Shown one piece after another: positions 18,387 through 27,608 of a stretch of DNA of 64,000 bases (the first letter of the stretch is position 1; each line of letters opens with the position of its first letter). The position numbers and the translations under genes were made by a program. A model generated the notes under the pieces. It did not search any database and was not told where the DNA came from. It worked only from the letters and a program-made list of their open reading frames with translations. This stretch comes from Candidatus Kuenenia stuttgartensis (lineage in GTDB: Bacteria > Planctomycetota > Planctomycetia > Isosphaerales > Isosphaeraceae): assembly GCA_945865635.1 (NCBI GenBank), contig CAMBEP010000011.1, positions 49,749-113,748 of the forward strand, written 5' to 3'.

Positions 18387-19037
18387 TTAAAATGGTTGGT
18401 CGTCAGGCGCCAACAGTTCGCCTTTCTCAATACCTATTCGAAGCAGTCGAATGTCGTTTTCGTAACGTCTTCTTGCAGACAACCAGTCAGGGTAGATAAA
18501 GGCAGTCACTTCACGATCACTGCCACAATGGCAAAGTGTTTTTATGGCAACAACCATATCGCGGTGATGAACACAAACGACTGATGGAAGTCCTTTATCT
18601 CGGCAGCAATAGAATTGTCGGTCTCGCTGACGTTCAATAAACAAATATGACTCTCTTCCCTGAAGTGTCTGTACAGGATTCCTGGTCTCCCATCGGCGGA
18701 TTTCTTCCTCAAAACGGTCGAAGTAAGGTCGATCGACAATCACAAGGTCCAAGTCAGAGTCAGCTGTCATCGCGGTCCAGACTTTGTCGGCTTTTGGGGC
18801 GATACTAAAGCCAATTTGACAGCTTCCTCGCAAGTAAAGGTTTCGCGGATGAACCCCGGTACGCTCTGAAATGGCATGAAGGAAATCGCAATACAACTTA
18901 TATTCTGCAAATGCCTTGGGAGTGACACCGCCCATAAGATAGTCATTCACCAATCGCAATGGGTTAACTTTCACCATCCCGTACAGATCTTTCGGTGTCC
19001 AGAGAATATGACCCTGCTCATCGAACTTGAATTTCAC
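18387..19037 (-). CDS. Small nucleotidyltransferase-fold protein
   Basis: 216 residues. The pol-beta/KNTase-type signature is present: G71-S72 (LRGSCQIGFS) and, after a loop, S94-D95-L96-D97 (DSDLDLVIV), giving the first two metal-binding Asp. A helical C-terminal part follows (FIYPDWLSARRRYENDIRLL). It is shorter than CBASS CD-NTases (300+ residues) and resembles the compact NTases found in toxin-antitoxin and defence contexts, though a specific family cannot be assigned. It starts 6 bases after the zinc-ribbon gene, so the two form an operon. Base composition is visibly lower in GC (about 45% in sampled lines against 60% or more nearby), suggesting transfer. Confidence 0.7.
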   Translation of the reverse strand: MKFKFDEQGHILWTPKDLYGMVKVNPLRLVNDYLMGGVTPKAFAEYKLYCDFLHAISERTGVHPRNLYLRGSCQIGFSIAPKADKVWTAMTADSDLDLVIVDRPYFDRFEEEIRRWETRNPVQTLQGRESYLFIERQRDRQFYCCRDKGLPSVVCVHHRDMVVAIKTLCHCGSDREVTAFIYPDWLSARRRYENDIRLLRIGIEKGELLAPDDQPF

Positions 19038-19043
19038 AACTTT

Positions 19044-19556
19044 TTACTCCTGTATGACCACCACAAGAGGCTGATTATACATGCCATCTCCAAAAAACAT
19101 TGGCTCATTGAAGCGAAGTCGAACCTGACTATGACACTGAGGACAGTGGAACAAGTTGCTGTCAATCCGTTGGTAATTCTGACGCGATACCTCTGTATGA
19201 CAGACTGGACACGCAGAAATATCGCGAAAGCCACAGTTTGGACAAATCGTCGGGAGGGTCGGACCAACCACGTTCCCACAGTTCTGGCAACCCTGACCAA
19301 CTGGCTCCCGCACTTCTTTCACTTCGACACAACTGGTGTATCCGTTATTGTTTAATACCTTGGCCACTTGATCGGAATTTTGGGTCTTGAACTCAAAATA
19401 TGCTCGCGACTGCTCATCTCGGTGCACTCCGGGTAAGAAATTCTCTGGATCAATCTCCACAGATATAATTTTCTCCAATGTCTTACGAACTTTCGCCGCT
19501 AAACGAAGCCCTTCGACTCGGTCTGCGTTGTCTATTACCGTAATCCTTGTGCGCAC
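19044..19556 (-). CDS. Multi-zinc-ribbon protein paired with the nucleotidyltransferase
   Basis: 170 residues. The N-terminal 85 residues form an unrecognised alpha/beta domain with a repeated-looking I/V-x-V-I pattern. The C-terminal half contains four CxxC knuckles: C90/C93, C105/C108, C116/C119 and C138/C141, enough for two zinc ribbons. It is the first gene of a two-gene unit; the nucleotidyltransferase begins 6 bases after its stop. Together with the AT-rich composition and the neighbouring palindrome this looks like an acquired module. The role may be nucleic-acid or partner binding. No known antitoxin family was recognised. Confidence 0.65.
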   Translation of the reverse strand: MRTRITVIDNADRVEGLRLAAKVRKTLEKIISVEIDPENFLPGVHRDEQSRAYFEFKTQNSDQVAKVLNNNGYTSCVEVKEVREPVGQGCQNCGNVVGPTLPTICPNCGFRDISACPVCHTEVSRQNYQRIDSNLFHCPQCHSQVRLRFNEPMFFGDGMYNQPLVVVIQE

Positions 19557-19652
19557 GGCTTTCTCCTTTTTCCAATAATCTTCAATTATAATGTATGCTA
19601 AAGTCGGACTGATTTCAATTAAAATCTTTGAAACATTCGAAGATTTGTAATC

Positions 19653-19769
19653 ATGACCAGAATTGACATCGAAATACTTCCGTTTTCGGCATTCATGGTT
19701 TCGCAGCTCGTTCTGGTATGGTTATACTGGAGAACAATCCGGACTCAAGCCGCATCCCGATCAACCTGA
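19653..19769 (+). CDS. Candidate 38-residue single-helix membrane protein
   Basis: ATG-to-TGA frame of 38 codons with one hydrophobic segment (SAFMVSQLVLVWLYW) followed by a basic end (RTIRTQ), a plausible small membrane protein. It lies 23 bases before the DUF2079 gene on the same strand. No good ribosome site precedes it and no homologue can be checked here, so it may be chance. Confidence 0.25.
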   Translation: MTRIDIEILPFSAFMVSQLVLVWLYWRTIRTQAASRST

Positions 19770-19791
19770 ATGACAACTGGAATATGATCCT

Positions 19792-21228
19792 TTGAAGTCT
19801 CGCCAGAATCAGATCTTATGGCTTTGCGTCTGGGTCCTTTATGCCGTCATGGCGGGCGTGACATGCCGGGCGGCATGGGTGCAATATCAAAGCCTGGAAA
19901 CAGGCTGGTCGTGGGATCTGGCATATTATAACCAGTGGTTTTGGGCCCTTTGCTTCGGCGATGAAACCATCAGCGTGCGGCCGATTGCAAGCTATGCCAC
20001 CGAAGGGCCATCGGTCTGGAAAATGAATTATTTGAGCCCATTGCGATTCATGATTGTCCCGCTTTACAAGCTACGACCCGACCCGACCACCTTGTTGTAT
20101 CTCGACATCATCGTCTTCTGGCTCCTGATCCCAGCCTCTGCAAAGCTTGTAAACGATGAATCAGGAAGTCTTTCCGCAACCGTTTCCGCCCTTCTGCTTG
20201 TGCCCCTGACACCCTTGTTGCGCCCCTTGGCCATCAATGATTTTCGGGAAATGCAAATGGCACTTCCATTTGCCATACTTGCTGTAAACGGTTGGCGCGA
20301 ACGCCACAGGGGCTGGGCCATCACAGGCATCCTTGGCCTCCTCTGCTGTCGACAGGAATGGGCTTTTGTGGTTGCCACCCTCGCCATCATTCCTGCCAGA
20401 AAACCTGAATCAATTGATAAAACCCAAATCTGGCGATCTGCCGTCGTAATGACAGGTTTAATCTGGTTTTGCGGTGGATTTATGATCTACCTGCGACAAA
20501 CCGCAGGCAAAATGGCGCCCCAGCATTTCATGGATCAGTTCGGTGGTGGACGACCAACACTTGTCGAAACCCTGAAAACCACCTGGGACTTTCTCTGGAT
20601 CGGCCTCTCGGCATGGGCGGTTCTGGCACTCATGGCACCGCGAATCGCATTAACGGCTTTGCCATGGGTCTGGACCCTGGCCTCAGGCAAGTGGGCCATT
20701 CGCTTTGTGGGCACCGAACAGTGGCATCATGCGCGATATTGTGTCCCATTTGTGGCGCTCGGGCTCGCCGCCGGACTGGTCGGCTGGTCCAGGCTCTGGA
20801 ACAAACTCGAAATTCGATTCGGCCATCGACTCCGAACCCTCTGCATGAGCCTGCTCTGGCTGGTCATGTTTATCTTTCTCGTGGCTGGCCAGTGGAATAT
20901 GACCACTTTAATGAAGGGGATTCCGAGCCGGGTGCCCGATCAGGATGTCATTCCGCTCTGGGCCGAAATCGCGAAAGTCAAACCTGACGACGGAGTCATT
21001 GCCGCCTACGAGCTCACCGCACCGCTTTCAAGCCGTCGATTACTCTACAGTTATGTCATGGATGTCAATAAGCCCAAGGGCTGGCCGCACCAAATCCCTG
21101 AAACCATCCAGAACCTGTTTCTCAACAAGAATTTACAACCTTCTGAAGTCTGGACTGGGCAAGGCTTTGAACGAGTCTGGTCGGGCACCGGTTACGATGT
21201 CTGGCGGAGGGTAAGCAAGCCGCTCTGA
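19792..21228 (+). CDS. DUF2079 family polytopic membrane protein
   Basis: 478 residues with about ten hydrophobic helices. The early loop WDLAYYNQWFWAL, then LSPLRFMIVPLYKL and the family-like DFREMQMALPFAI agree with DUF2079, a group related in fold to GT-C glycosyltransferases (the acidic D-x-A-x-Y-N loop sits where the PMT catalytic Asp sits). The family has no proven activity. The start is a TTG at 19792, because no in-frame ATG precedes the first helix. It converges on the next gene with only a 9-base gap. Confidence 0.7.
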   Translation: MKSRQNQILWLCVWVLYAVMAGVTCRAAWVQYQSLETGWSWDLAYYNQWFWALCFGDETISVRPIASYATEGPSVWKMNYLSPLRFMIVPLYKLRPDPTTLLYLDIIVFWLLIPASAKLVNDESGSLSATVSALLLVPLTPLLRPLAINDFREMQMALPFAILAVNGWRERHRGWAITGILGLLCCRQEWAFVVATLAIIPARKPESIDKTQIWRSAVVMTGLIWFCGGFMIYLRQTAGKMAPQHFMDQFGGGRPTLVETLKTTWDFLWIGLSAWAVLALMAPRIALTALPWVWTLASGKWAIRFVGTEQWHHARYCVPFVALGLAAGLVGWSRLWNKLEIRFGHRLRTLCMSLLWLVMFIFLVAGQWNMTTLMKGIPSRVPDQDVIPLWAEIAKVKPDDGVIAAYELTAPLSSRRLLYSYVMDVNKPKGWPHQIPETIQNLFLNKNLQPSEVWTGQGFERVWSGTGYDVWRRVSKPL

Positions 21229-21237
21229 TTTTCGAAA

Positions 21238-21636
21238 TCAGTCGCCTTTTTCAGCTGCCAGATAAATTCTCGCCTTGCGATTGATGCGCCGGTAGTCCCA
21301 CCATGCCAAACTGATCATTGGTCCAAAGATCACAGTAACGGAGATCAGGCCGACATCAGGACGACCAAAAACCGTGAAGATCAGTAAAATGATCGAAGCC
21401 ATCACACCCGGAACTATGGTGAGCATGATGGTGAGTTGGCGCAATCGCTCCAACTGCTCTTCGATTTCGATCGTATAAGGGCTTAGCCGAGCCAGCCTGA
21501 TCCGCCATTTTGGCCATGCCTCCGCAGGCGGTCGGTCGGTCGCGGGGGTCGGTTGAACCTGATTGTCGTCGATTGTCATTCGGTCCGCCTGAAAGCTGGC
21601 CATTGTTCCATGGTTTTCGATATCCATCTTAATCAT
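21238..21636 (-). CDS. Small membrane protein with two helices, unknown function
   Basis: 132 residues: a polar N-terminus, an amphipathic basic region (WRIRLARLSPYTIEIEEQLERLRQ), two hydrophobic helices (about 69-89 and 95-112) and a basic end. Starts at ATG 21636 or 21627. No family recognised. It ends 9 bases from the convergent DUF2079 gene, so their 3' ends are nearly back to back without a visible terminator. Confidence 0.5.
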   Translation of the reverse strand: MIKMDIENHGTMASFQADRMTIDDNQVQPTPATDRPPAEAWPKWRIRLARLSPYTIEIEEQLERLRQLTIMLTIVPGVMASIILLIFTVFGRPDVGLISVTVIFGPMISLAWWDYRRINRKARIYLAAEKGD

Positions 21637-21818
21637 CTTATGCGAAAAACGCCTGACTTATCCGCCAGGTTCTAAATCAACCAAGCCCCATGCCCCAAGT
21701 GCGAAACCTTTGGGCAAACAAACCCAACCAATGATCTCTGTCTATCCTAAGATCATAACCAATAACAAGTTAAGCAACAAAAGCCTGTTCCCTTGAATCG
21801 AATCTGTCCGATACAGCC

Positions 21819-22010
21819 TCAGGGCGACTGTGCAGGAATATTGGTATTGCGTGGTTTCTCACTACTGGTCAGAACCAATCCTGCCAAAACCACGATCCAG
21901 CCCAGATATAAGGCAACAGCGGCATAAAGTATTTGCTTGCCTAAAGGTTTTGCGACGGGTGTGGCGACGGGTGTGGTGACGGGTGTGGACGGATTCATCT
22001 CAGGGGGCAT
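21819..22010 (-). CDS. Small single-pass membrane protein with TPV repeats
   Basis: 63 residues: a proline/threonine-rich N-terminus with a short tandem repeat (TPVTTPVATPVAKP, visible as repeated gacgggtgtgg units in the DNA), one hydrophobic helix (ILYAAVALYLGWIVVLAGLVL) and a polar tail. It begins 42 bases after the stop of the Minf_1886-family gene and probably shares its transcript. Function unknown. Confidence 0.5.
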   Translation of the reverse strand: MPPEMNPSTPVTTPVATPVAKPLGKQILYAAVALYLGWIVVLAGLVLTSSEKPRNTNIPAQSP

Positions 22011-22052
22011 CCGGTCTTTTTTTTGGAAAGGCGAAAGGGCAATGCGATACGT

Positions 22053-22514
22053 TCAATCTTCATCCAGAGTGATTCGAAATTCTTGCTCAAAAACCTGTTT
22101 GAAGTCAAAAACATCGTCGAAGTCTGCCCGATTATCTGCAGGCGATCGCTGCATGTGGTTCTCTTCGATCATGTTATAAACAAGATCCCCAATATCGCCT
22201 GTGGTACGAATACCCCAATGCGACAAAACACGATAGGCCAGATAGCCATATTCCTGTGTCGCAAATTCAGCCGCCGCATAGCTCAACTGCTGCCCAGAAA
22301 CGTGGTCGGGCGTCTCAGGCAACTTGCCTGACCCACTCTTGGTCGACAATGCCCCATGATATTTGATGGTTGCCACCCGAAGGGCCTGCATGACAAACCG
22401 ATATGCGTGTATCGAAAATCGGGGGTCTCGTGCCAGCAGTTTGGCTTGCTCTTCACGCACGGTTTTCAGCTCCGCTTCGGTTAGCGAGGGGCTCCAGATT
22501 GAATCCCTGGACAT
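22053..22514 (-). CDS. Minf_1886/Plancto_Ver family conserved protein
   Basis: 153 residues from ATG 22514, preferred over an upstream GTG because a good ribosome site (aaaggtgg) precedes it. The sequence matches the conserved Planctomycetes-Verrucomicrobia family: RFSIHAYRFVMQAL, HVSGQQLSYAAAEFATQEYGYLAYRVLSHWGIRTTGDIGDLVYNMIE, then an acidic DFDDVFDF end. Function is unknown; it is a small, probably cytoplasmic helical protein used here as a lineage marker. A 63-residue membrane protein follows in the same unit. Confidence 0.85.
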   Translation of the reverse strand: MSRDSIWSPSLTEAELKTVREEQAKLLARDPRFSIHAYRFVMQALRVATIKYHGALSTKSGSGKLPETPDHVSGQQLSYAAAEFATQEYGYLAYRVLSHWGIRTTGDIGDLVYNMIEENHMQRSPADNRADFDDVFDFKQVFEQEFRITLDED

Positions 22515-22917
22515 GGTTCGACCACCTTTCAACACATTTTTCCGGTTATCCGCCGCCACTCAATCTCTCTTGCCTCGCAATACGACCCCCTGAAAATATC
22601 ATGCCAATCCGACACCTGGGGCAATTTATATAATCTCCGCCAACATCCTTTTCCACACTATAACCAGTTTACAACTTTTTCGCCCATCTGGCGACGCTGG
22701 GTTCACATTTTCATGAATCCCCTAAATCACAATCCAACCCTCAATTGCCCAGCAACCGACCACAAAACCATGGCCATCTCCCTCTCAAAAAAAACATTCC
22801 CTCATGCTTATTTCAGGCGATGGGGCATTGGCGTAGCTTTCGACTTTTTATTATGCTGGTCAAATGTAGAAAAAGCCCACTGGTTCCCCTTCCCTTTTGA
22901 GAGTGAGACCTTGAACC
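22515..22917. other. Divergent intergenic region, nothing identified
   Basis: 403 bases between the minus-strand Minf_1886-family gene and the plus-strand Trm112-like gene. Promoters for both must lie here. I see no convincing ORF, RNA gene, operator palindrome or repeat. Confidence 0.5.
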
Positions 22918-23142
22918 ATGATGACCAAGGACGAACTGATTGGTTTACTGGTATGCCCCATGGGCAAAAAACCGCTTCAGCGCGATGGCGAAACCCTGAA
23001 ATGCTCGCACTGCGGCACCCTCTTTGCCATTGAAAACGGCATCCCCAACATGCTGATCGAAGAAGCCAAACTCCCGGACGGCTGTTCCACCATCGCCGAG
23101 CTCAAATGCGTCGCCTCAGGCGATGTCAAATACGACGGCTAA
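22918..23142 (+). CDS. Trm112-like zinc-ribbon protein
   Basis: 74 residues. LLVCPMGKKPLQRDGETLKCSHCGTLFAIENGIPNMLIEEA matches the Trm112p/UPF0434 family: a small zinc-binding fold with an L-x-x-L-x-C-P start, a CxxC knuckle and the I-x-x-G-I-P-N/V-M-L motif. In eukaryotes and archaea Trm112 activates methyltransferases; bacterial single-domain members (YcaR-like) have no settled partner. Only three cysteines are evident, so the zinc site may be incomplete or use Met/His. A second ATG at 22921 could be the true start. Confidence 0.8.
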   Translation: MMTKDELIGLLVCPMGKKPLQRDGETLKCSHCGTLFAIENGIPNMLIEEAKLPDGCSTIAELKCVASGDVKYDG

Positions 23143-23190
23143 AACATCGTATTTCACCTTGGCATCATAGTCGTCATGCGTAAAAAAACA

Positions 23191-23229
23191 AACGCCTTGG
23201 AATCTCCAAGGCGTTAGGTCCATTTTTTT
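23191..23229. terminator. Bidirectional Rho-independent terminator
   Basis: 11-bp perfect stem aacgccttgga / tccaaggcgtt (23191-23201 / 23205-23215) with a 3-base loop. A T run follows on the plus strand after a 6-base gap, and an A run (T on the minus strand) precedes it, so it can end both the Trm112 gene and the convergent TolC gene. Confidence 0.85.
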
Positions 23230-23253
23230 TTATCATCGCCCCATCCAGGCGAA

Positions 23254-25515
23254 TTACGGTGGTGCTGGCAAGTTGGATGGAATACTTGCACTACCTGAGG
23301 TGGACGCAGGTGCGATCGACGAGTCAAGAAACTTCATTCGGTCGATCGGGCTCGCTTTTGGCTTGTTGCTTGAGAGATAGTCTGGCTCCCCAGCAGGCAG
23401 GGCGGGTGGAATCGGAGTCGGGTTCCCAAGCGGGCCGACCGGGGCTGGGAACGGCGGCAGATCCCGCCTTGGATTGGCACCTGGAATCTTCACAGGCTCA
23501 ACCGGATCAGGCATGGAATTGCCAGACGGTCGGCTTGGATTGGATGCCCCGGAGCCGCCCATCGGTATCCGGCCATGAGCATTCATCAGATCCCGAGCCT
23601 GCAAATAGGCCTTGGCTGGCTGAGGGCCTTCTTCGACCGCCACATTGTTGTAAGCCAGAAGGGTCCCCTTGGCTTCTTCCATGGCGGCAATCGATGTGTT
23701 GTAACTGGTCTTGTACTGAGCTTCCTGAGCCACAGCATTGGCCCATTCCGCCACAGCTTCAAGATAGCGGTCAATCGGCAGGCGGCCCACTTCCCATTCG
23801 GCACGCTGAGCCTCAAGTCGCTGGGTGGCAGCCATACGGTTGCGGCCCGCCGTCTTGAAGAGCTTGAAGTTGGCGTCCACTTCCAGGAAGAAGCGGGCCA
23901 GCGAGTGGGTCTGTTGGTGAACAATCTGCTGGAGATACGCTCGCTGACGTAGAAGTATGTACTGCGAAGCCTTGACGCTCGCCAATGGACCACGAAACCC
24001 GAGCGGTGCCGAGAATGTCAGACCCATCTGCCAGGTCTGGAAGTTTGAGTAATTGCCTGGCTGAACCTGCAAGCCCGCTTTTTGCTGAAAAGCGGCATTC
24101 AGCGGGTCGATGGCCCTCAGGGTGCTGCCAGTCATGATCGATTCCGCAGAGTCGATATTGTTGCCATAACCATTGAGCTGATAAAGGGCGTCAAAGTTCA
24201 AGGCGGGCAGCAGTTTGTTACGGGCCACCAGCAACTGGAGTTCTGAAAGCCGAACTTGAAGTTGCTGAGTCACGATATCAGGCTGAAACGCGATCATCTG
24301 TGCCAGGCTCAGATCCCAGTCAGGCTCCATGCGGGCTTCGGTCGGAGCGGTAACGGGAATGATCCGGCGATTATCCGTTGGCGGCAGACCAAGAATATTG
24401 CGAAGCTGACGCTCCGTAGTAATCACATCGGCGGTGGCCGAAATCAGTTGCAGACGGAATCCTTCCAGACGTTGCTCTGCTTCAGCAACATCTGATGGCT
24501 TCGCCCGACCGACTTCCAGCTCCGATTGCTCCTTGCGGACAATCTGCTCGCCCAGGCCGATGGCAGTTTCACGACTCCAAAGCTGCACCTGTTGCTGGGA
24601 CAAGGCCCAGTACTGTTGCTCAATGGATCGCACCATCGCCATGATGTCGGCCTTGAATCGCCAGACTGCGGCATCGGAATTGACACGGGCAATCACGACC
24701 GGAGCCCGGTTGGCTTCCAGACCGCTTGGCCCATATTGCTCGCTGCCACCTAAAAGCGGCTGGCTGATCTTGAACTGCATGTTTGCGGTGTATGCAGATG
24801 GGTAGACGTTCTGAGGGCTATTGGAATAAGCCATGTTGATATTGTGGGCCACGTTCAGGGTCGCACCCGTGGCGGTCCGCTTCTGAAGACCGATCTGGAA
24901 CTGATTGTTCTTCTGATTGAAAATAATCGGAGTTTTGTTGGCTCCCGAGAAGAAACCAGCCGAGATCGAGTTGTTGTAAGGCTGCACATTCTTGCCCCAG
25001 AACAACGACGTCGTAAAGGTCGTGTCAAAGGCAGATAAAGCCTGGGCAATCTGTGTTTCTTGAATGGCCGGGTCATACACTGTCGACAGGGCACCGGCTC
25101 CAAGCGAGCTGGCCGCACCACCACCAGCACCCGTATTGAGTGGGCTTGGTTCAAAACCACCAATCGGAATGCCTTGGGCACCGAGTGATATGACTCGAAC
25201 AACTTCGCTATTCTCTAAACCAATTTGAATCGCCTGTTCCAAGGTCATTTCCCAGATCTCGTCAGCCTCAGGCTGATCGGTGGTCCTGGGCGGAGAAAGT
25301 TCAGGCAGAGGCGTTGGCAACGAGCTTGACGCATTGTCCAGAAACGCTGCTTGACGAACCTGTTGGTCTTCACTTGGAAGTACCCCCACGTTGTCCTGCG
25401 GAACTGTTCGAGATTGATCAATATAAGGGATCCGTTGACAACCCGTTGTTCCGATGAGACCCATCAAAACACAGGCAGTTGGAAACAGTCGCTTACGGTT
25501 ATATATCCAAGGCAT
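23254..25515 (-). CDS. TolC-family outer membrane efflux protein (lipoprotein)
   Basis: 753 residues from the ATG at 25515 (aagga 10 bases upstream); an upstream in-frame start at 25731 would add 72 unlikely residues. The N-terminus is a lipoprotein signal (LMGLIGTTGC). Two long coiled-coil/helical repeats of the OEP family follow, with DIMAMVRSIEQQYWALSQQQVQL and DVAEAEQRLEGFRLQLISA marking the first and LARFFLEVDANFKLFKTAG with WEVGRLPIDRYLEAVAEW the second. A proline-rich tail of about 100 residues ends the protein. It should form the outer-membrane channel of a type I or RND pump, but no membrane-fusion or inner-membrane partner is adjacent. Confidence 0.88.
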   Translation of the reverse strand: MPWIYNRKRLFPTACVLMGLIGTTGCQRIPYIDQSRTVPQDNVGVLPSEDQQVRQAAFLDNASSSLPTPLPELSPPRTTDQPEADEIWEMTLEQAIQIGLENSEVVRVISLGAQGIPIGGFEPSPLNTGAGGGAASSLGAGALSTVYDPAIQETQIAQALSAFDTTFTTSLFWGKNVQPYNNSISAGFFSGANKTPIIFNQKNNQFQIGLQKRTATGATLNVAHNINMAYSNSPQNVYPSAYTANMQFKISQPLLGGSEQYGPSGLEANRAPVVIARVNSDAAVWRFKADIMAMVRSIEQQYWALSQQQVQLWSRETAIGLGEQIVRKEQSELEVGRAKPSDVAEAEQRLEGFRLQLISATADVITTERQLRNILGLPPTDNRRIIPVTAPTEARMEPDWDLSLAQMIAFQPDIVTQQLQVRLSELQLLVARNKLLPALNFDALYQLNGYGNNIDSAESIMTGSTLRAIDPLNAAFQQKAGLQVQPGNYSNFQTWQMGLTFSAPLGFRGPLASVKASQYILLRQRAYLQQIVHQQTHSLARFFLEVDANFKLFKTAGRNRMAATQRLEAQRAEWEVGRLPIDRYLEAVAEWANAVAQEAQYKTSYNTSIAAMEEAKGTLLAYNNVAVEEGPQPAKAYLQARDLMNAHGRIPMGGSGASNPSRPSGNSMPDPVEPVKIPGANPRRDLPPFPAPVGPLGNPTPIPPALPAGEPDYLSSNKPKASPIDRMKFLDSSIAPASTSGSASIPSNLPAPP

Positions 25516-25640
25516 GGCCGAATCATCCTTGATTGGCTTGGCAGTCACGCCGTCGAGAGAATCGCCCGTTCCACCAATTGGAAACGCGGACAACCAACCC
25601 GGGGCGAGCTCCGTGTTCGTCAGGTCCTTCCGACAAACAC

Positions 25641-25684
25641 CCTGACAATGGCTCGTCCGACAAAACGCAAGAGCCGTTGTCAGG
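25641..25684 (-). promoter_or_regulatory. Stem-loop in the leader of the TolC-family gene
   Basis: cctgacaatggctc (25641-25654) and gagccgttgtcagg (25671-25684) are inverted repeats matching at 13 of 14 positions with a 16-base loop, about 125 bases upstream of the gene's ATG. No T run follows, so it is not a classical terminator; a leader hairpin or operator is possible. The rest of the 332-base gap (25516-25847) shows nothing else. Confidence 0.35.
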
Positions 25685-25847
25685 ATGCCGGACACTTTCC
25701 ATTCCCACCAACCTTCGCCTGACTCAGGCAACCGGCCAGTTTGAACTTTTCTCTCGGGTACTATTCATACTCCGAAAAAGTGTCCAGCGACTCCATAGGC
25801 TTGGGCCGAATATTAGCAGAGACCGAAAACCTGCCAAGCCCAGTTTC

Positions 25848-26153
25848 TTATTTTTTTTCCGTTTTGTTTGGCTTTGTGAACTTTGACCACTGCTTTTTGA
25901 TCCAGCGCATCTCGCCTGATTCCGTCCCGTCCACCCAATGCCCCGTAAATTGAAGCACATAACCACCCGTGAAGGCAATCAGGGCTACCAGAAAAACCGG
26001 TCGCGACATCAGCCCCAGATAAATCGGTATCAGCAAAACACCCACAATCGTGGGCGGAATTCCCACTATGTGCAGCGCAAAACTGATCTGATTCCGATGG
26101 CGATCCATCCAGTCGTCAACAAGCGGTGCACGCGGCAATGGTGGACAGATCAT
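25848..26153 (-). CDS. DUF962/Mpo1-like small membrane protein
   Basis: 101 residues from ATG 26153; an in-frame TTG at 26273 would add 40 residues that do not look coding. Family features: W-M-x-R-H-R-N at the N-terminus, LHIVGIPP, hydrophobic helices, then QFTGHWVDG, giving the conserved histidines. Yeast Mpo1 is an iron-dependent dioxygenase of 2-hydroxy fatty acids; bacterial members are uncharacterised. The end is lysine-rich. It is separated from the isocitrate dehydrogenase gene by a 369-base divergent gap (26154-26522) in which only short ambiguous inverted repeats are seen. Confidence 0.75.
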   Translation of the reverse strand: MICPPLPRAPLVDDWMDRHRNQISFALHIVGIPPTIVGVLLIPIYLGLMSRPVFLVALIAFTGGYVLQFTGHWVDGTESGEMRWIKKQWSKFTKPNKTEKK

Positions 26154-26522
26154 GATCAAACTGGCTCGCAGGCTTTGCCTGTCCCGTTTCAGGCCGCCTG
26201 CAACTGACGCAAGCGGAAATCCTGCCTGAAAACCAACCGGGAGAATAGAGCCAGTTATACCGATTTTGTGCAAAAAATATCAGAGTCCCGCCCTTGATTT
26301 GCTTGACGCCAAGCCCGTGTCATCTTAATCTCATTACTTCCGGCCCTGCACCTGGCAAGCCTGTTTTGTCAGGTGGTCGCAAAACAACCTGATCCGCTCG
26401 CCACACACGGAGCGATCGTCAGGATTCACACGAATCATTCCTAAACCGGGTTGATACAAGCCATATCGATCTTTTTCAGTCTGATTGGCCCAACCAGCCC
26501 CCCTTTTTGAGACAAGAGCCCC

Positions 26523-27608
26523 ATGGCACATCAAGTCACACTGATCCCTGGCGATGGAGTTGGCCCTGAGTTGGCTGAAGCCAGCCGTATGTGCATCGAC
26601 GCCACCGGCGTAAAAATCGACTGGGACGTCCAGGAAGCTGGCGTGGACGTCATGGCCCGCCTGGGCACACCTGTCCCGGACAGCGTGATCGAATCCATCA
26701 AGCGCACTGGCGTGGCTCTCAAAGCCCCGATCACCACTCCTGTCGGAACTGGCTTCCGCAGTGTCAATGTCTACCTGCGACAGGCGCTGGACCTCTACGC
26801 CTGTGTCCGCCCATGCAAGCAATATAAAGGTGTAAGAACCTATTTTGATCAGACCAAGATCGACCTGGTCATCGTCCGCGAAAATACCGAAGACCTCTAC
26901 ACCGGTATCGAATTCGAAAAAGGCATGCCAGAAACCGCCGAACTCATCGCCGACATCAAACGCCTCAATGGAAAAGCCATTCGGCCCGATTCCGGCATCT
27001 CCATCAAGCCAATCTCTGTCACTGGCAGCGAGCGGATTGTCAAATATGCCTTCGAATACGCCCGCAAACACGGCCGCAAAAAGGTCACCGCCGTTCACAA
27101 GGCCAACATCCTCAAATTCTCGGACGGACTCTTTCTCGATGTTGCCCGAAATGTCGCCAAAGATTACACCGACATCGAATTCGAAGACCGAATCGTCGAC
27201 AACATGTGCATGCAACTCGTCCAAAAGCCCGAGCTTTACGACGTCATGGTCCTGCCAAACCTCTATGGCGATATCATCAGCGACCTCTGCGCTGGCCTGA
27301 TCGGCGGACTGGGTGTTGCCCCTGGTGCCAATATCGGCGAAAAAGGTGCCGTTTTTGAGGCGACACACGGCTCTGCTCCAAAATATAAGGGGCAATGGAA
27401 GCTCAACCCAACCGCTCTGATCCTCTCCGGTGTACTCATGCTCGAATACCTCGGCGAAACCGAAGCCGCTCAACGGCTCAATAAAGCCGTCGCCGATGTC
27501 ATCGAACAAGGCAAAGATGTCACCTACGACATGAAGCCTCACCGCGACGACCCAACCGCTGTCGGTACCCGCGAAATGGCTCAGGCCATCATCAAGGCCA
27601 TGGGCTGA
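26523..27608 (+). CDS. NAD-dependent isocitrate/isopropylmalate dehydrogenase family (IDH-like)
   Basis: 361-residue beta-decarboxylating dehydrogenase. Start motif [13 protein letters not shown], substrate-binding segment [25 protein letters not shown] (the S-x-N-x-x-L-R phosphorylatable-loop type of isocitrate dehydrogenases rather than LeuB), [12 protein letters not shown], active-site K/D region [14 protein letters not shown] and [10 protein letters not shown], and the cofactor loop GSAPKYKGQ. The sequence reads as the monomer-short, mitochondrial-IDH3-like type that prefers NAD. It converts isocitrate to 2-oxoglutarate in the TCA cycle. Isopropylmalate or tartrate use cannot be fully excluded. 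Confidence 0.88.
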   Translation: MAHQVTLIPGDGVGPELAEASRMCIDATGVKIDWDVQEAGVDVMARLGTPVPDSVIESIKRTGVALKAPITTPVGTGFRSVNVYLRQALDLYACVRPCKQYKGVRTYFDQTKIDLVIVRENTEDLYTGIEFEKGMPETAELIADIKRLNGKAIRPDSGISIKPISVTGSERIVKYAFEYARKHGRKKVTAVHKANILKFSDGLFLDVARNVAKDYTDIEFEDRIVDNMCMQLVQKPELYDVMVLPNLYGDIISDLCAGLIGGLGVAPGANIGEKGAVFEATHGSAPKYKGQWKLNPTALILSGVLMLEYLGETEAAQRLNKAVADVIEQGKDVTYDMKPHRDDPTAVGTREMAQAIIKAMG

